Assembly: GCA_903863315.1 (NCBI GenBank) | Contig: CAIPBN010000253.1 | Span: forward strand, 1-13,877 | Length of the DNA stretch: 13,877 nucleotides | Origin: an uncultured Verrucomicrobiota bacterium | GTDB taxonomy: Bacteria > Verrucomicrobiota > Verrucomicrobiia > Limisphaerales > SXTU01 | Reading direction: 5' to 3' | Part shown: piece after piece, positions 7,401 through 13,865 of the stretch | Layout of the letters: each line of letters starts with the position of its first letter | Position numbering within the stretch: the first letter of the stretch is position 1 | Position numbers and translations under genes: made by a program | Notes under the pieces: model-generated | Told to the model about the DNA's origin: nothing | Database searches by the model: none | The model's input: only the letters and a program-made list of their open reading frames with translations

Positions 7401-9808
7401 TTGCTACCCTGAATGACCGTCTGCGGCTGCGGCTGGCCGTTCTCATAAATCACCGGCGGCGACTGGATGGTGACGACCGCCACCGTGCTCGTCGCGCTAC
7501 CGTAGGGGTTGCTCACGATGCACTGGTAATTTCCCTCCAGGCTTTCCTGGACGTTGAACAGCGAGAGTGCGGCGGAGGTTCCGCCGGGAATGGCCGTGCC
7601 GTTGAACCGCCACTGATACGTCAGCGTCGGCGAACCAGTGGCGGTGACGGAGAGGTTCAACGTCGCTCCCTGCGTGAGCGTCTGCGACACCGGCTGCACG
7701 ATGATGTTGGGCGGCAACAGCACGGTAAGCGTCGCGTTGGAGCTCGTCGTGTTGCCAAAAGGGTTGCTGATGACGACCGAGTATAGCCCCGCCTGCGTAG
7801 CGAGCACGTTGCTCAACGTGACGCTGGTGTTGGTGGCGCCCGTGATGTTCACATTGCCAAATCGCCACTGGTAGGTCAGCGGCGCGCTGCCGATGGCATT
7901 AACACTGAAGGTCGCGTTCTGCCCTTGCACGACGGTGAGCGACTGCGGCTGGCCATCAGCCGGCCCGCCACCGTTTGGCCCGGCGATGACAGCCGGTGGA
8001 GCGGCCACGGTGAGCGTTGCGCCGTTCGTCACCGCGCCAAACTGGTTCGAGACGATGATGGTATAAACCCCGCCGCTGGTAAGCTGGATGTTGTTCAGGT
8101 TGAGCGTCGCGTTGGTCTGGTTGGCGAGCGCCGCGCCCCCAAACAGCCACTGATAGAACAACGGCGCAGTTCCGCCCGCCGTCACCGAGAAGCTGACGTT
8201 GGCCCCGACGAAGTTGGTGATGGACTGGGGCGGAGTCGCGAAGAACGGGAAGACCCCGAGCGTGAGACTGGCATTGGAACTCGTGGCAATGCCTGCGGAA
8301 TTCGAGACGACGACCGAGTAGAGCCCTTCGTTGACCGCCTGGGCATTGGTGATGATGATCGGGTTGTTCGTCGCGCCCGGGATGTTCGTCCCGTTGAACC
8401 GCCACTGGTAACGCAATGGCTCCGTGCCACTCGCCGTGACGGCGAAAGTCGCGTTCAGGCCGGTCAGGATGAACAGGTTGGTCGGATGCGTGATGAGCAG
8501 CGGCGGCGTGGGATCAGCCGTGCCCACCCGGGTTATGAAGTTGAAGGGGATGTCGTTGAACTGACGAAACTCACCCACGACCACCAGCCGCCCCTGGGTG
8601 TCCAGCCCACTGGCATTCACGGCGGCGGAGTTCGGGCTGTTCAGAAATCCCGCCCCGGTGCCGGGGTTGAAGCCCGTGTCGTGGGAGCCATCAATGTTCA
8701 AGCGGGCCACACTGCGGCTGGACAGTCCGTTGATCTCGAAGAAGACGCCGACGACGGTCAGCTTGCCGCTGGGCAGCAGCTCAGCGTCACGGATGTCCGA
8801 GTTGAACGCGGTGTTCTGGGCGTAAGCAGCGTCAATCGTGCCGTTGGCCTCCAGCCGAACGATCTTCACTCGTGGTTGGTTGTTGAAGAAGTTAAAGCCA
8901 CCATAAACGATGATTTTTCCGTCATCTTGGACGATGGCTCCGTTGACCAGCCCCGTAGCCCCGACTCCAGTATCAAAGGTGTTGTCCACCGAACCGTCCG
9001 CGTTCAGCCGCACGATGCCGGCGCGCACCACCCCATTGAAGGAGGTGAAGTTGCCGCAGACCAAACTCTTGCCGTCCGGCTGCATCTGGATCGAGACCAC
9101 GGGCTGGTTAGGGCCGAGACCCGGCGTGAAAGTCGTGTCTAGCGAACCATCAGCGTTAAGCCGCAGCAGGCGCACCCGCGCCACTCCGTTGAAGTTCAAA
9201 AACCGTCCGCCGACCAGAATCTTCCCGTCCGGCTGCAGCGCAAGCGCATCCACTCCGCCGTCCGGCCCGGTGCCCAGTTTGGTGGTGAACGCGGTATCCA
9301 GCGACCCATTGTCATTCAACCGCGCCAGCCGACGCGAACCGGTGTTACCAACAAACGTGAAGTCGCCGCCAATCACGCACTTGAGATCCGGCTGCAGCGC
9401 GATGGCGTTCACGGACGATTCCGTGCCAGGCGTGATGAAGGTCGTGTCAAAACTCCCGGTCACGTTCAACCGAGCAATGCGCTTGGCGCTGTTGCCGTTA
9501 TAGGCATCAAACACCCCGCCGATATAGATCTTGTTGTCGTTGGTGCGGACCTTGGTTGTAAAAATTACCCCGTTAGCGCCCGTGCCAATTGAGAACGACG
9601 TGTCCACCTCGCCCGGATCCGCCTGCCCCTGCCCCACGATCCCGAACAGCATCGCCCACAACAGTGCCAGCAGTCCGCCGACCGGCGCAAACGCCCGCCA
9701 GAAACCTCGCCCGCCGCGAAAGCCGCGCCCGGTGGCGGACAACATCTCATCCACCACGGTGCCTCGTATAAAACTCATGTTCATGGATTGAAATCTGACG
9801 CGCCGCAT
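4412..9808 (-). CDS. Giant secreted protein: propeller repeats, 12 Ig-like domains, cohesin-like domain
   Basis: This is a 1798-residue exported, probably cell-surface protein; its ligand is unknown. An arginine-rich leader precedes a hydrophobic core (VGGLLALLWAMLFGIVG), with likely cleavage after GQGQA at residue 63. Residues 64-430 hold about seven copies of a delta-60-type repeat (pattern LNADGSLDTTF...ALQPDGKILVGGRF), expected to form a beta-propeller. Residues 435-1471 hold twelve Ig-like domains of 84-95 residues, each with the pattern ...TYQWRFNG...AGLYSVVVSNPYG...SSNATLTV. Residues 1472 to about 1605 resemble a cohesin-like beta-sandwich (VPVALLAEGGE, LGSVAYDTNKLAFVSV). The C-terminus has GKTYYIQYS...GPWE...WVDTG...RFYRLLQVP, a segment style common on exported proteins of Verrucomicrobiota. 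There are only six cysteines. The start is uncertain: Met22 (codon at 9745) follows a GGTGGA-like site and still gives a signal peptide, while 9808 gives a long n-region. The beta-barrel gene follows after 13 nt. Confidence 0.88.
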   Translation of the reverse strand: MRRVRFQSMNMSFIRGTVVDEMLSATGRGFRGGRGFWRAFAPVGGLLALLWAMLFGIVGQGQADPGEVDTSFSIGTGANGVIFTTKVRTNDNKIYIGGVFDAYNGNSAKRIARLNVTGSFDTTFITPGTESSVNAIALQPDLKCVIGGDFTFVGNTGSRRLARLNDNGSLDTAFTTKLGTGPDGGVDALALQPDGKILVGGRFLNFNGVARVRLLRLNADGSLDTTFTPGLGPNQPVVSIQMQPDGKSLVCGNFTSFNGVVRAGIVRLNADGSVDNTFDTGVGATGLVNGAIVQDDGKIIVYGGFNFFNNQPRVKIVRLEANGTIDAAYAQNTAFNSDIRDAELLPSGKLTVVGVFFEINGLSSRSVARLNIDGSHDTGFNPGTGAGFLNSPNSAAVNASGLDTQGRLVVVGEFRQFNDIPFNFITRVGTADPTPPLLITHPTNLFILTGLNATFAVTASGTEPLRYQWRFNGTNIPGATNNPIIITNAQAVNEGLYSVVVSNSAGIATSSNASLTLGVFPFFATPPQSITNFVGANVSFSVTAGGTAPLFYQWLFGGAALANQTNATLNLNNIQLTSGGVYTIIVSNQFGAVTNGATLTVAAPPAVIAGPNGGGPADGQPQSLTVVQGQNATFSVNAIGSAPLTYQWRFGNVNITGATNTSVTLSNVLATQAGLYSVVISNPFGNTTSSNATLTVLLPPNIIVQPVSQTLTQGATLNLSVTATGSPTLTYQWRFNGTAIPGGTSAALSLFNVQESLEGNYQCIVSNPYGSATSTVAVVTIQSPPVIYENGQPQPQTVIQGSNATFSVTAVGDQPFTYQWRFNGTNIAGATSNPLVLTGVQTNQAGNYSVVVSNAFGFTVSSNALLTVRVPPFIVTQPTPTSQTVVVGSNATITVVAGGDPTLTYQWRLNGVNVPGATGAVLTLTNVQTSQLGSYSVAVSNPYGTVTSSNATLDVKLAPFVATQPQSLAVLVGSPAAFSVTAGGDGPFTYQWRFGGTNLVGATNASFGLGSALTNDAGLYSVVISSPYGSTTSSNATLTVNVPPTIITQPQTLAAVLGSNATFTVVATGDPTLVYQWRFNGATIAGANAATLTLTNVQAAQVGLYSVVVTNLFGTATSSNAALTVHLPPAIAAGASQPQPQTVIQGSNASFSVTATGDAPLTYQWQFNGATIAGATNNPLVLTGVLTNQAGNYSVVVSNPYGSITSSNALLTVRVPPFIVVPPLSQTAVAGLTVSFTVLAGGDPTLTYQWRHNGNPIAGATGATLTLANVQTNQAGLYSVVVTNPYGTVTSANATLSVKTAPFVATQPQSLTVLKGTNASFSVTAGGDGPFTYQWRFGGVAIPGATNNPLVLTNVQTNQAGLYSVVITSDYGTITSSNATLTVLDPPVIVVQPVSVNTLAGETVAFTVVATGRPTLRYQWCKNGVDIPGATSTTLTVTNVSAADVAAYCVKVTNSDGSVTSVNATLSLSLRTLKVVTTQTTNLTAGTAISVPVALLAEGGENRVLGSVAYDTNKLAFVSVTTPVGATLATTNSTTQGRIGFDLTLPPLQTFTAGSNAVLFLNFTVAAGVTQSVAGVMLQGEPVTNQVLNASGIPLPCYFLSGAVVFKDLTAYVLRSQTGATEESLPILNPAGSVSAVTFLRISFFDLGVDSLGNAIYLINATGTNNGIPYILIPTTVAPAGTFGLNVEYYVSDRITSPRPRLVVEVVTGGYPTAPAGTILAPDRTEFHLGRFKIDFLSIAGKTYYIQYSPSALGPWETSFPGIAGTGGRLQWVDTGPPRTTSLPTAAGTRFYRLLQVP
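5396..7462 (-). repeat. Tandem duplication of a four-domain Ig block
   Basis: Domains 5-8 (6431-7462, 344 residues) and 9-12 (5396-6430, 345 residues) correspond one to one. Domains 5 and 9 share QPQPQTVIQGSNA and the exit SSNALLTVRVPPFIV. Domains 6 and 10 share AGGDPTLTYQWR and an exit leading to APFVATQPQSL. Domains 7 and 11 share FSVTAGGDGPFTYQWRFGG. Domains 8 and 12 share FTVVATG-PTL-YQW. The pairwise similarity is higher across this 4-domain offset than between neighbours. The array therefore grew by copying a block, not just single domains. Confidence 0.75.
5396..8506 (-). repeat. Array of twelve Ig-like domains
   Basis: Domain starts on the minus strand, read from the in-frame PP/AP linker motifs, are 8506, 8254, 8002, 7717, 7462, 7201, 6940, 6685, 6430, 6166, 5911 and 5656. 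The array ends at 5396. Unit lengths are 84, 84, 95, 85, 87, 87, 85, 85, 88, 85, 85 and 87 residues. Each keeps the core Trp of YQW and the YSVVVSN strand. The B-strand and F-strand cysteines typical of vertebrate Ig folds are missing, as is usual in bacterial Ig-like domains. Domain 3 is longer because of a linker insertion, GPNGGGPADGQPQ. Confidence 0.88.
8519..9619 (-). repeat. Propeller-forming delta-60-type repeats within the secreted protein
   Basis: Coding repeats span residues 64-430 of the large protein. Seven units can be read from their core: NDNKIYIGGVF, QPDLKCVIGGDF, QPDGKILVGGRF, QPDGKSLVCGNF, QDDGKIIVYGGF, LPSGKLTVVGVF and DTQGRLVVVGEF. Most are followed by an ARLN-DGS-DT-F linker. 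Seven units fit a closed seven-bladed propeller. This family is usually found in exported bacterial proteins as a binding scaffold. The repeats are well diverged, unlike the Ig blocks downstream. Confidence 0.8.
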
Positions 9809-9990
9809 ATGTCCATCGTGCCCGCGATCCGATTGAGCCTAAGCGCGGCGATAAAACGCTCCCAAAGCCGGGGACGGTAACCGCCATCCGTGCCATGTGG
9901 CGAGAGTATTTAACGCGTGAAAGGATGCAGCGAGATTCGGCGGAAGCAAGTGCCTCCGCTGCCCCGATGTCGCAAACAGCTTCCTGCGCC
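9809..9990. other. Gap between GT-C gene and secreted-protein gene, with a hairpin
   Basis: These 182 nt lie between two minus-strand genes. An inverted repeat at 9940-9959, about 30 nt past the stop of the upstream gene, has 8-bp arms (GCGGAGGC on the minus strand, one G-U pair) and a 4-nt loop. No T run follows, so it is only a possible terminator or mRNA end. I could not identify a convincing promoter for the secreted-protein gene, although the gap is long enough to hold one. Confidence 0.4.
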
Positions 9991-11781
9991 TCACGGCTTG
10001 CCCGGGGTTGCCACCACCGCCTTCCAGCGCTCGCGATCCGAAAGGAAAAGCTGGTAGGGAAACCCTTCCGCAAAGGCGTGTTTCAGGGGAAAGCCATCAG
10101 GAATCTCGCGCCGCACGACCGCATCCGCAGCGAACTCCCCCCACGCCCGGTCCTCCCCTTCGATCAATTCCGAAACCAGCTTCTGATCTAGTGTCACGGA
10201 GGTCAGATAGAGGGCGTTGATCGGGCGGACGCGATGGATGGCCCCAAACCCCTCGGCCACATTCGCCGGCAGCCACACGCAATCCCGCCGGCCATACCAC
10301 GCCACCGCCCAAGGAATGTCGCTCATCATCAGCTCCCGCTCGCCCAGCCAGCCCGCCCGCTCCTGGATGACCTGCGGGTGATACGGTGGATACGCCATCG
10401 GCGAACGCGGGCTGCGACCCAGCACGAACAACAGGGGCGCGCACGCCAGCAGCAGGAAGAGCCCAACCACAATGCCCCGGCCGCCCCACGGCGGCAGCTC
10501 CAACTGCTCTAGCAGGACCACAAACATCCCGGTGCCCAGGATGAAGACCAGCGGGGCCAGCACCACCAGCAGGTTTTCGGAATGCACGTCGGGCACCAGC
10601 GTGGTGAGCCAGGTCTGCCCCAGCGCCTGCACCAGCACCAGCACCGGCAGACATAGCAGCGTGAAGAACCGGAGGCGGGCGATGGACGGATTGCGAAACG
10701 GCACCAGCAAACCGGCCAGGAACAAGGCGGAAACCCAACTACCACCCAGCCGGGGTAAATCGTTTTGGAGCACCCCGGGCAGGCGGTCGCCCAGCTTGTG
10801 GAGCATCTCGTCCACGCCGACCTGCCGGAGATCCTCATGCGTCAGCGTGCTCTCCGGATTGAGCAGCCGCTCCAGCCGGTTGCCGGGAAACCGGTCCGTG
10901 GTCTGATACACCGCCAGTCCGGCGACTCCGAAAAGCCTGCCGCTCAAGTCATGGTTCCGCATCAGCCAGGGCGTGACCACCACGGCAAAGCCGATGAGCG
11001 CGGCAAATCCCAGGCTCAATCCGCGCGCCGCGAAGCCAAAGTTGAAAAAGAACATCACCGGCAGGATCAAGCACCCCAAGGCGTAACGTGTCAGCCCCAG
11101 CACTCCCAGCAGCGCGCCCACCAGCAATGCCGTCCCATACAGCCGCGCAGCACCCCAGACCTCCTCGCGACTCTCCCGCTCCGCCGCCATCAGCAACTCG
11201 GCTATCCCCAGCAGGATTGCCATCGCCAGCATCGTGGACAGGCCGGCGATGCTAAACCGCCACAGCAGGTCCGCGCCGGCCAGCACCGCCACCGACAGCC
11301 AGGCGACCTCCGGATCGAACAGCCGCCGGGCCAGCCGCCATGACAGCATCAGCACCAGAAAGAACAGCCCTTGATTCAAGCCCGCGATGAGCAGCTCCGG
11401 CGCATGACTGCTGAACGGCTCGTCCGCAGGGATGCGGTCCTCCACCTTCGCCAGCCGCATCGCCCCGGCCAGGAGCGTCGGCCACGCCGGGGCATTGGCC
11501 AGATCGGGATGCGCGTTGGTCAGCGAGGCCGCCCCGGTCTTCTGCCCCAGCAAATACAAACTCACGGGCCGGATGAACTGCGTCGTGTAGCCCTGCCCAC
11601 CGGCCAGATTGCGCGCCAGTTGGGCGGTGTCCATCGCCTCCGGGTTGGCGAAGTTCCGCCACGCGCGCAGATCGTAGGCGATGGCCAGCGCGATGAAAGC
11701 CACGGTGAAGCCAACCCACTTCACGACCCTCGCCGCCATGCCCTCCTCGAAGGAGTGAATCATTTCCTGGAGCGTGGGCAT
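9991..11781 (-). CDS. GT-C type membrane glycosyltransferase-like protein
   Basis: This 596-residue polytopic inner-membrane protein probably belongs to the GT-C superfamily (ArnT/PMT-like), whose members transfer sugars from polyprenyl-phosphate donors on the periplasmic side. A first transmembrane helix (residues about 18-37, KWVGFTVAFIALAIAYDL) is followed by a loop with PEAMDTAQLARNLAGGQGYT. Its acidic residues Glu48/Asp51 sit where GT-C enzymes carry the catalytic or metal-binding Asp. About ten more hydrophobic segments follow, and the last ~110 residues look soluble (DIPWAVAWYGRRDCVW). No WWDxG motif is seen, so it is not an oligosaccharyltransferase of the PglB/STT3 type. The start is uncertain. 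The frame is open up to 11973, but that extension is Arg/Pro/Gly-rich and unlikely. Met codons at 11781, 11763 and 11739 are all possible, and 11739 follows GAGGAGG very closely. The substrate is unknown. The secreted protein is encoded 182 nt downstream on the same strand. Confidence 0.7.
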   Translation of the reverse strand: MPTLQEMIHSFEEGMAARVVKWVGFTVAFIALAIAYDLRAWRNFANPEAMDTAQLARNLAGGQGYTTQFIRPVSLYLLGQKTGAASLTNAHPDLANAPAWPTLLAGAMRLAKVEDRIPADEPFSSHAPELLIAGLNQGLFFLVLMLSWRLARRLFDPEVAWLSVAVLAGADLLWRFSIAGLSTMLAMAILLGIAELLMAAERESREEVWGAARLYGTALLVGALLGVLGLTRYALGCLILPVMFFFNFGFAARGLSLGFAALIGFAVVVTPWLMRNHDLSGRLFGVAGLAVYQTTDRFPGNRLERLLNPESTLTHEDLRQVGVDEMLHKLGDRLPGVLQNDLPRLGGSWVSALFLAGLLVPFRNPSIARLRFFTLLCLPVLVLVQALGQTWLTTLVPDVHSENLLVVLAPLVFILGTGMFVVLLEQLELPPWGGRGIVVGLFLLLACAPLLFVLGRSPRSPMAYPPYHPQVIQERAGWLGERELMMSDIPWAVAWYGRRDCVWLPANVAEGFGAIHRVRPINALYLTSVTLDQKLVSELIEGEDRAWGEFAADAVVRREIPDGFPLKHAFAEGFPYQLFLSDRERWKAVVATPGKP

Positions 11782-12123
11782 GACTGATGGAGCAGGACGT
11801 GGCGGATGGCAGCGGGGCGATACTCCGTGTCGGCTGAAGGACAGCCTGCCACCACTCAGCAGGCCTCGGCCATACAAGAAAGGGCTGAGGCGGACGCGCC
11901 CGCCGGCCCGGCCCATGGAATCACCCTCAGCGGAGTCACAAGGTTGGGTTGTGGACAAAGGGTAAATTCGCACGTCTCGGAATCAGCTTCCGTTTGAGCG
12001 TAGGCGGACATAACCGCCCCCGACAATTGCAAAGATTGCCGCCCGGCAGTGCAGCGGAACGCATCTGCCCGGCGGCAGAAATTCTCGCTCGGCTAGCTCC
12101 CGGTCGTTTGCCACACTTTGCCC
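11782..12123. promoter_or_regulatory. Divergent intergenic region with inverted repeats
   Basis: These 342 nt separate the divergent GT-C gene and pepP, so promoters for both should lie here, but no convincing -35/-10 pair was found. Three hairpins are visible. GGCTG/CAGCC at 11832-11836 and 11842-11846 has a 5-nt loop. GCCTCGGCC/GGCTGAGGC at 11863-11871 and 11883-11891 is 9 bp with one G-U pair on the plus strand and an 11-nt loop. GGCGG/CCGCC at 12003-12007 and 12014-12018 has a 6-nt loop. The first two would lie in the 5' leader of the GT-C mRNA, and the third is about 105 nt before pepP. Confidence 0.35.
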
Positions 12124-13410
12124 ATGCGCCATGCACCCATAGACTCGAAGCTGTTCATCGAGAACCGCGAGCGGCTGAAAAAGCTGCTCCTCCCGAAGTC
12201 CCTCGCCATCGTCAACGCTAACGATGTGCTCCCCACCAACGCCGACGGCTCCCTCCCGCTGCACCCGAACTCCGACCTCTTTCACCTCACCGGCATCGAG
12301 CAGGAGGAGAGCATCCTGCTGCTCGCGCCCGACGCTCACGAACCCAAACACCGCGAAATTCTCTTTCTACGTGAGCCGAACGAGCACCTCAAAATCTGGG
12401 AAGGCCACAAGCATTCCAAGGACGAGGCCACCAAAATCTCCGGCATCAAGCAGGTCAAGTGGCTGGCCGAGTTTCCCGTCCTCTTCCGCCAAATTATGTG
12501 CGAGCTGGAGCACGTCTATCTCAACTCCAACGAGCACAAGCGCGCCGTCGTGGAAGTCGAGACCCGAGACGCCCGATTCGCCCGCGAGTGCCAGGCGAAG
12601 TTCCCCCTGCACACCTACCACCGCCTCGCACGCCTCCTGCACCAGATCCGCGTTGTCAAATCAGACACGGAAATTGCACTGCTCCAACAGGCCGTGGACA
12701 TCACGGAGCAGGGCTTCCGCCGTCTGCTCAAATTCGTGAAGCCCGGCGTGATGGAATACGAGGTCGAGGCCGAGCTGATCCATGAGTTCGTCCGCAACCG
12801 CGCCAAGTTCGCCTACAACCCCATCATCGCCAGCGGCGCGAACGCCTGCGTGCTGCACTACAATCAGAACAACCAGCCGTGCCGGAAGGGCGACCTGCTC
12901 CTGCTTGATGTGGCGGCGAGCTACGCCAATTACAACGCCGACCTCACCCGCACGATTCCCGTCAGCGGCCGGTTCACCCGCCGGCAGAAGGCCGTTTACA
13001 ACGCCGTCCTCCGCGTCATGCGCGCCAGCATCAAGGGCGCGACCGTCGGCAAGCTCGCGCGCGACTGGCTGAAGGAATCGCAGGCGATGATGAATGAGGA
13101 ACTGCTCGCGCTCGGTCTCTTGAAGAAGTCCGACATCAAGCAGCAAACCGAGGACGAGCCGGCGTGCCGGAAGTATTTCATGCACGGCCTTGGCCATCCG
13201 CTCGGCCTGGACGTTCACGATGTTGGCTTCACCACCGAACCCTTTGCGCCCGGCTGGGTGCTGACCGTCGAGCCGGGCATTTACCTCCCGAAGGAAGGCT
13301 TTGGCGTGCGCCTGGAAAACGACATCGTCGTGACCCCGAATGGCCCCGTGGACCTCATGGCCGGCACCCCTGTCGAGGTGGGGGAGATTGAAGACCTGAT
13401 GGCGCGATAG
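12124..13410 (+). CDS. pepP: Xaa-Pro aminopeptidase (aminopeptidase P, M24B)
   Basis: It removes the N-terminal residue from peptides with proline in second position and uses a dinuclear metal centre in the cytosol. The 428-residue length fits the family (about 430-440). The N-terminal creatinase-like domain (residues about 7-175) includes FHLTGIEQEESILLL and EHLKIWEGHKHS. The pita-bread catalytic domain carries all five metal ligands: Asp262 in LLLLDVAAS, Asp273 in YNADLTRT, His354 in HGLGHPLGLD, Glu383 in VEPGIYL and Glu398 in RLENDIVV. His365 in VHDVG is the expected additional active-site histidine. The ATG at 12124 is chosen over the in-frame TTG two codons upstream, since MRHAPIDSKLF aligns with the usual start. 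No strong Shine-Dalgarno site is seen. The gene is transcribed alone, divergent from the GT-C gene. Confidence 0.95.
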   Translation: MRHAPIDSKLFIENRERLKKLLLPKSLAIVNANDVLPTNADGSLPLHPNSDLFHLTGIEQEESILLLAPDAHEPKHREILFLREPNEHLKIWEGHKHSKDEATKISGIKQVKWLAEFPVLFRQIMCELEHVYLNSNEHKRAVVEVETRDARFARECQAKFPLHTYHRLARLLHQIRVVKSDTEIALLQQAVDITEQGFRRLLKFVKPGVMEYEVEAELIHEFVRNRAKFAYNPIIASGANACVLHYNQNNQPCRKGDLLLLDVAASYANYNADLTRTIPVSGRFTRRQKAVYNAVLRVMRASIKGATVGKLARDWLKESQAMMNEELLALGLLKKSDIKQQTEDEPACRKYFMHGLGHPLGLDVHDVGFTTEPFAPGWVLTVEPGIYLPKEGFGVRLENDIVVTPNGPVDLMAGTPVEVGEIEDLMAR

Positions 13411-13432
13411 CGAGCCGCCACGGCGCCTATGA

Positions 13433-13445
13433 GGGTTGTCAACCC
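13433..13445. promoter_or_regulatory. 13-bp palindrome just after pepP
   Basis: GGGTTGTCAACCC is a perfect palindrome around a central T, 22 nt after the pepP stop. As RNA it would give only a 4-bp stem with a 5-nt loop, so as DNA it looks more like a dyad for a binding protein, or chance. No regulator is identified. Confidence 0.2.
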
Positions 13446-13577
13446 GTTGTGCGTAGGGCCGAGTGGTTTGCTTGGTCTTGGGGAGTTGCCCCGCAGGGCG
13501 CAGCCAGAGTGCAGCCACGGCGGGCGCGCCAGCGCTTGAGCAAGTTGCCACCTCGGTTTTACGGCCTTGAGCTGCGG

Positions 13578-13605
13578 GGCTTTGCCCTTAAAAGCCGTTT
13601 TCCTT
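13578..13605 (+). terminator. Probable intrinsic terminator downstream of pepP
   Basis: Perfect 6-bp arms GGCTTT (13578-13583) and AAAGCC (13591-13596) enclose a 7-nt loop and are followed by GTTTTCCTT. This is the best stem-plus-T-run on the plus strand downstream of pepP, about 170 nt after the stop codon. The stem is short and the T tract interrupted, so efficiency may be modest. Confidence 0.45.
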
Positions 13606-13813
13606 GCTGGTCCTGCCTTCGTGTCCTGCCTAGCCCGGCTGGGCGCAGCTTCCCGCGTCGTGCCCGGTAGCGTCCCGGTCATCAGCGCCTATTCGAGCAT
13701 GCCCGCTCGGGCAGCCCATGAGATCGTGCCTGACGAGGGGAAGCCGCCGGGTGAACGCGCCCCATCTAACCGCTGCCCCGCTTTGCAGGCGGACGGTTCA
13801 GGGAACTTTCAAC

Positions 13814-13837
13814 GCGACCGCTGCCGGCGGCGGTCGC
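13814..13837. repeat. Perfect 8-bp inverted repeat
   Basis: Arms GCGACCGC (13814-13821) and GCGGTCGC (13830-13837) flank an 8-nt loop. Four bases later comes the sequence shared with the acnA/guaB intergenic region. Hairpin and shared sequence may be parts of one dispersed intergenic element. No T run follows on the plus strand. Confidence 0.45.
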
Positions 13838-13841
13838 TGAG

Positions 13842-13865
13842 CTTGGGTCGTCAGGCCAAGATTCG
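13842..13865. repeat. Short sequence shared with the acnA/guaB intergenic region (copy 2)
   Basis: CTTGGGTCGTCAGGCCA at 13842-13858 matches 1563-1579 at 16 of 17 bases, and ATTCG follows in both. It lies directly behind the hairpin at 13814-13837 and close to the window edge, so the element may continue outside. Confidence 0.4.

Noticed and set aside
5396..8506. Regular spacing of similar DNA segments, superficially like a repeat array
   Set aside because: Units are about 255 bp, in frame and coding for Ig-like domains, without identical short repeats and unique spacers. Not CRISPR.
7925..9142. Plus-strand open frame of about 405 codons opposite the secreted protein
   Set aside because: Its apparent internal repetition only mirrors the repeats of the minus-strand gene.
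11948..11957. DnaA-box-like sequence (TTGTCCACA on the minus strand)
   Set aside because: A single near-match in a divergent intergenic region, with no cluster of boxes, no AT-rich tract and no dnaA/dnaN neighbours. Not an origin.
11782..11973. N-terminal extension of the GT-C protein up to 11973
   Set aside because: The extra 64 residues are Arg/Pro/Ser-rich, lie before the first membrane helix and run through the hairpins. A start at or below 11781 is more likely.
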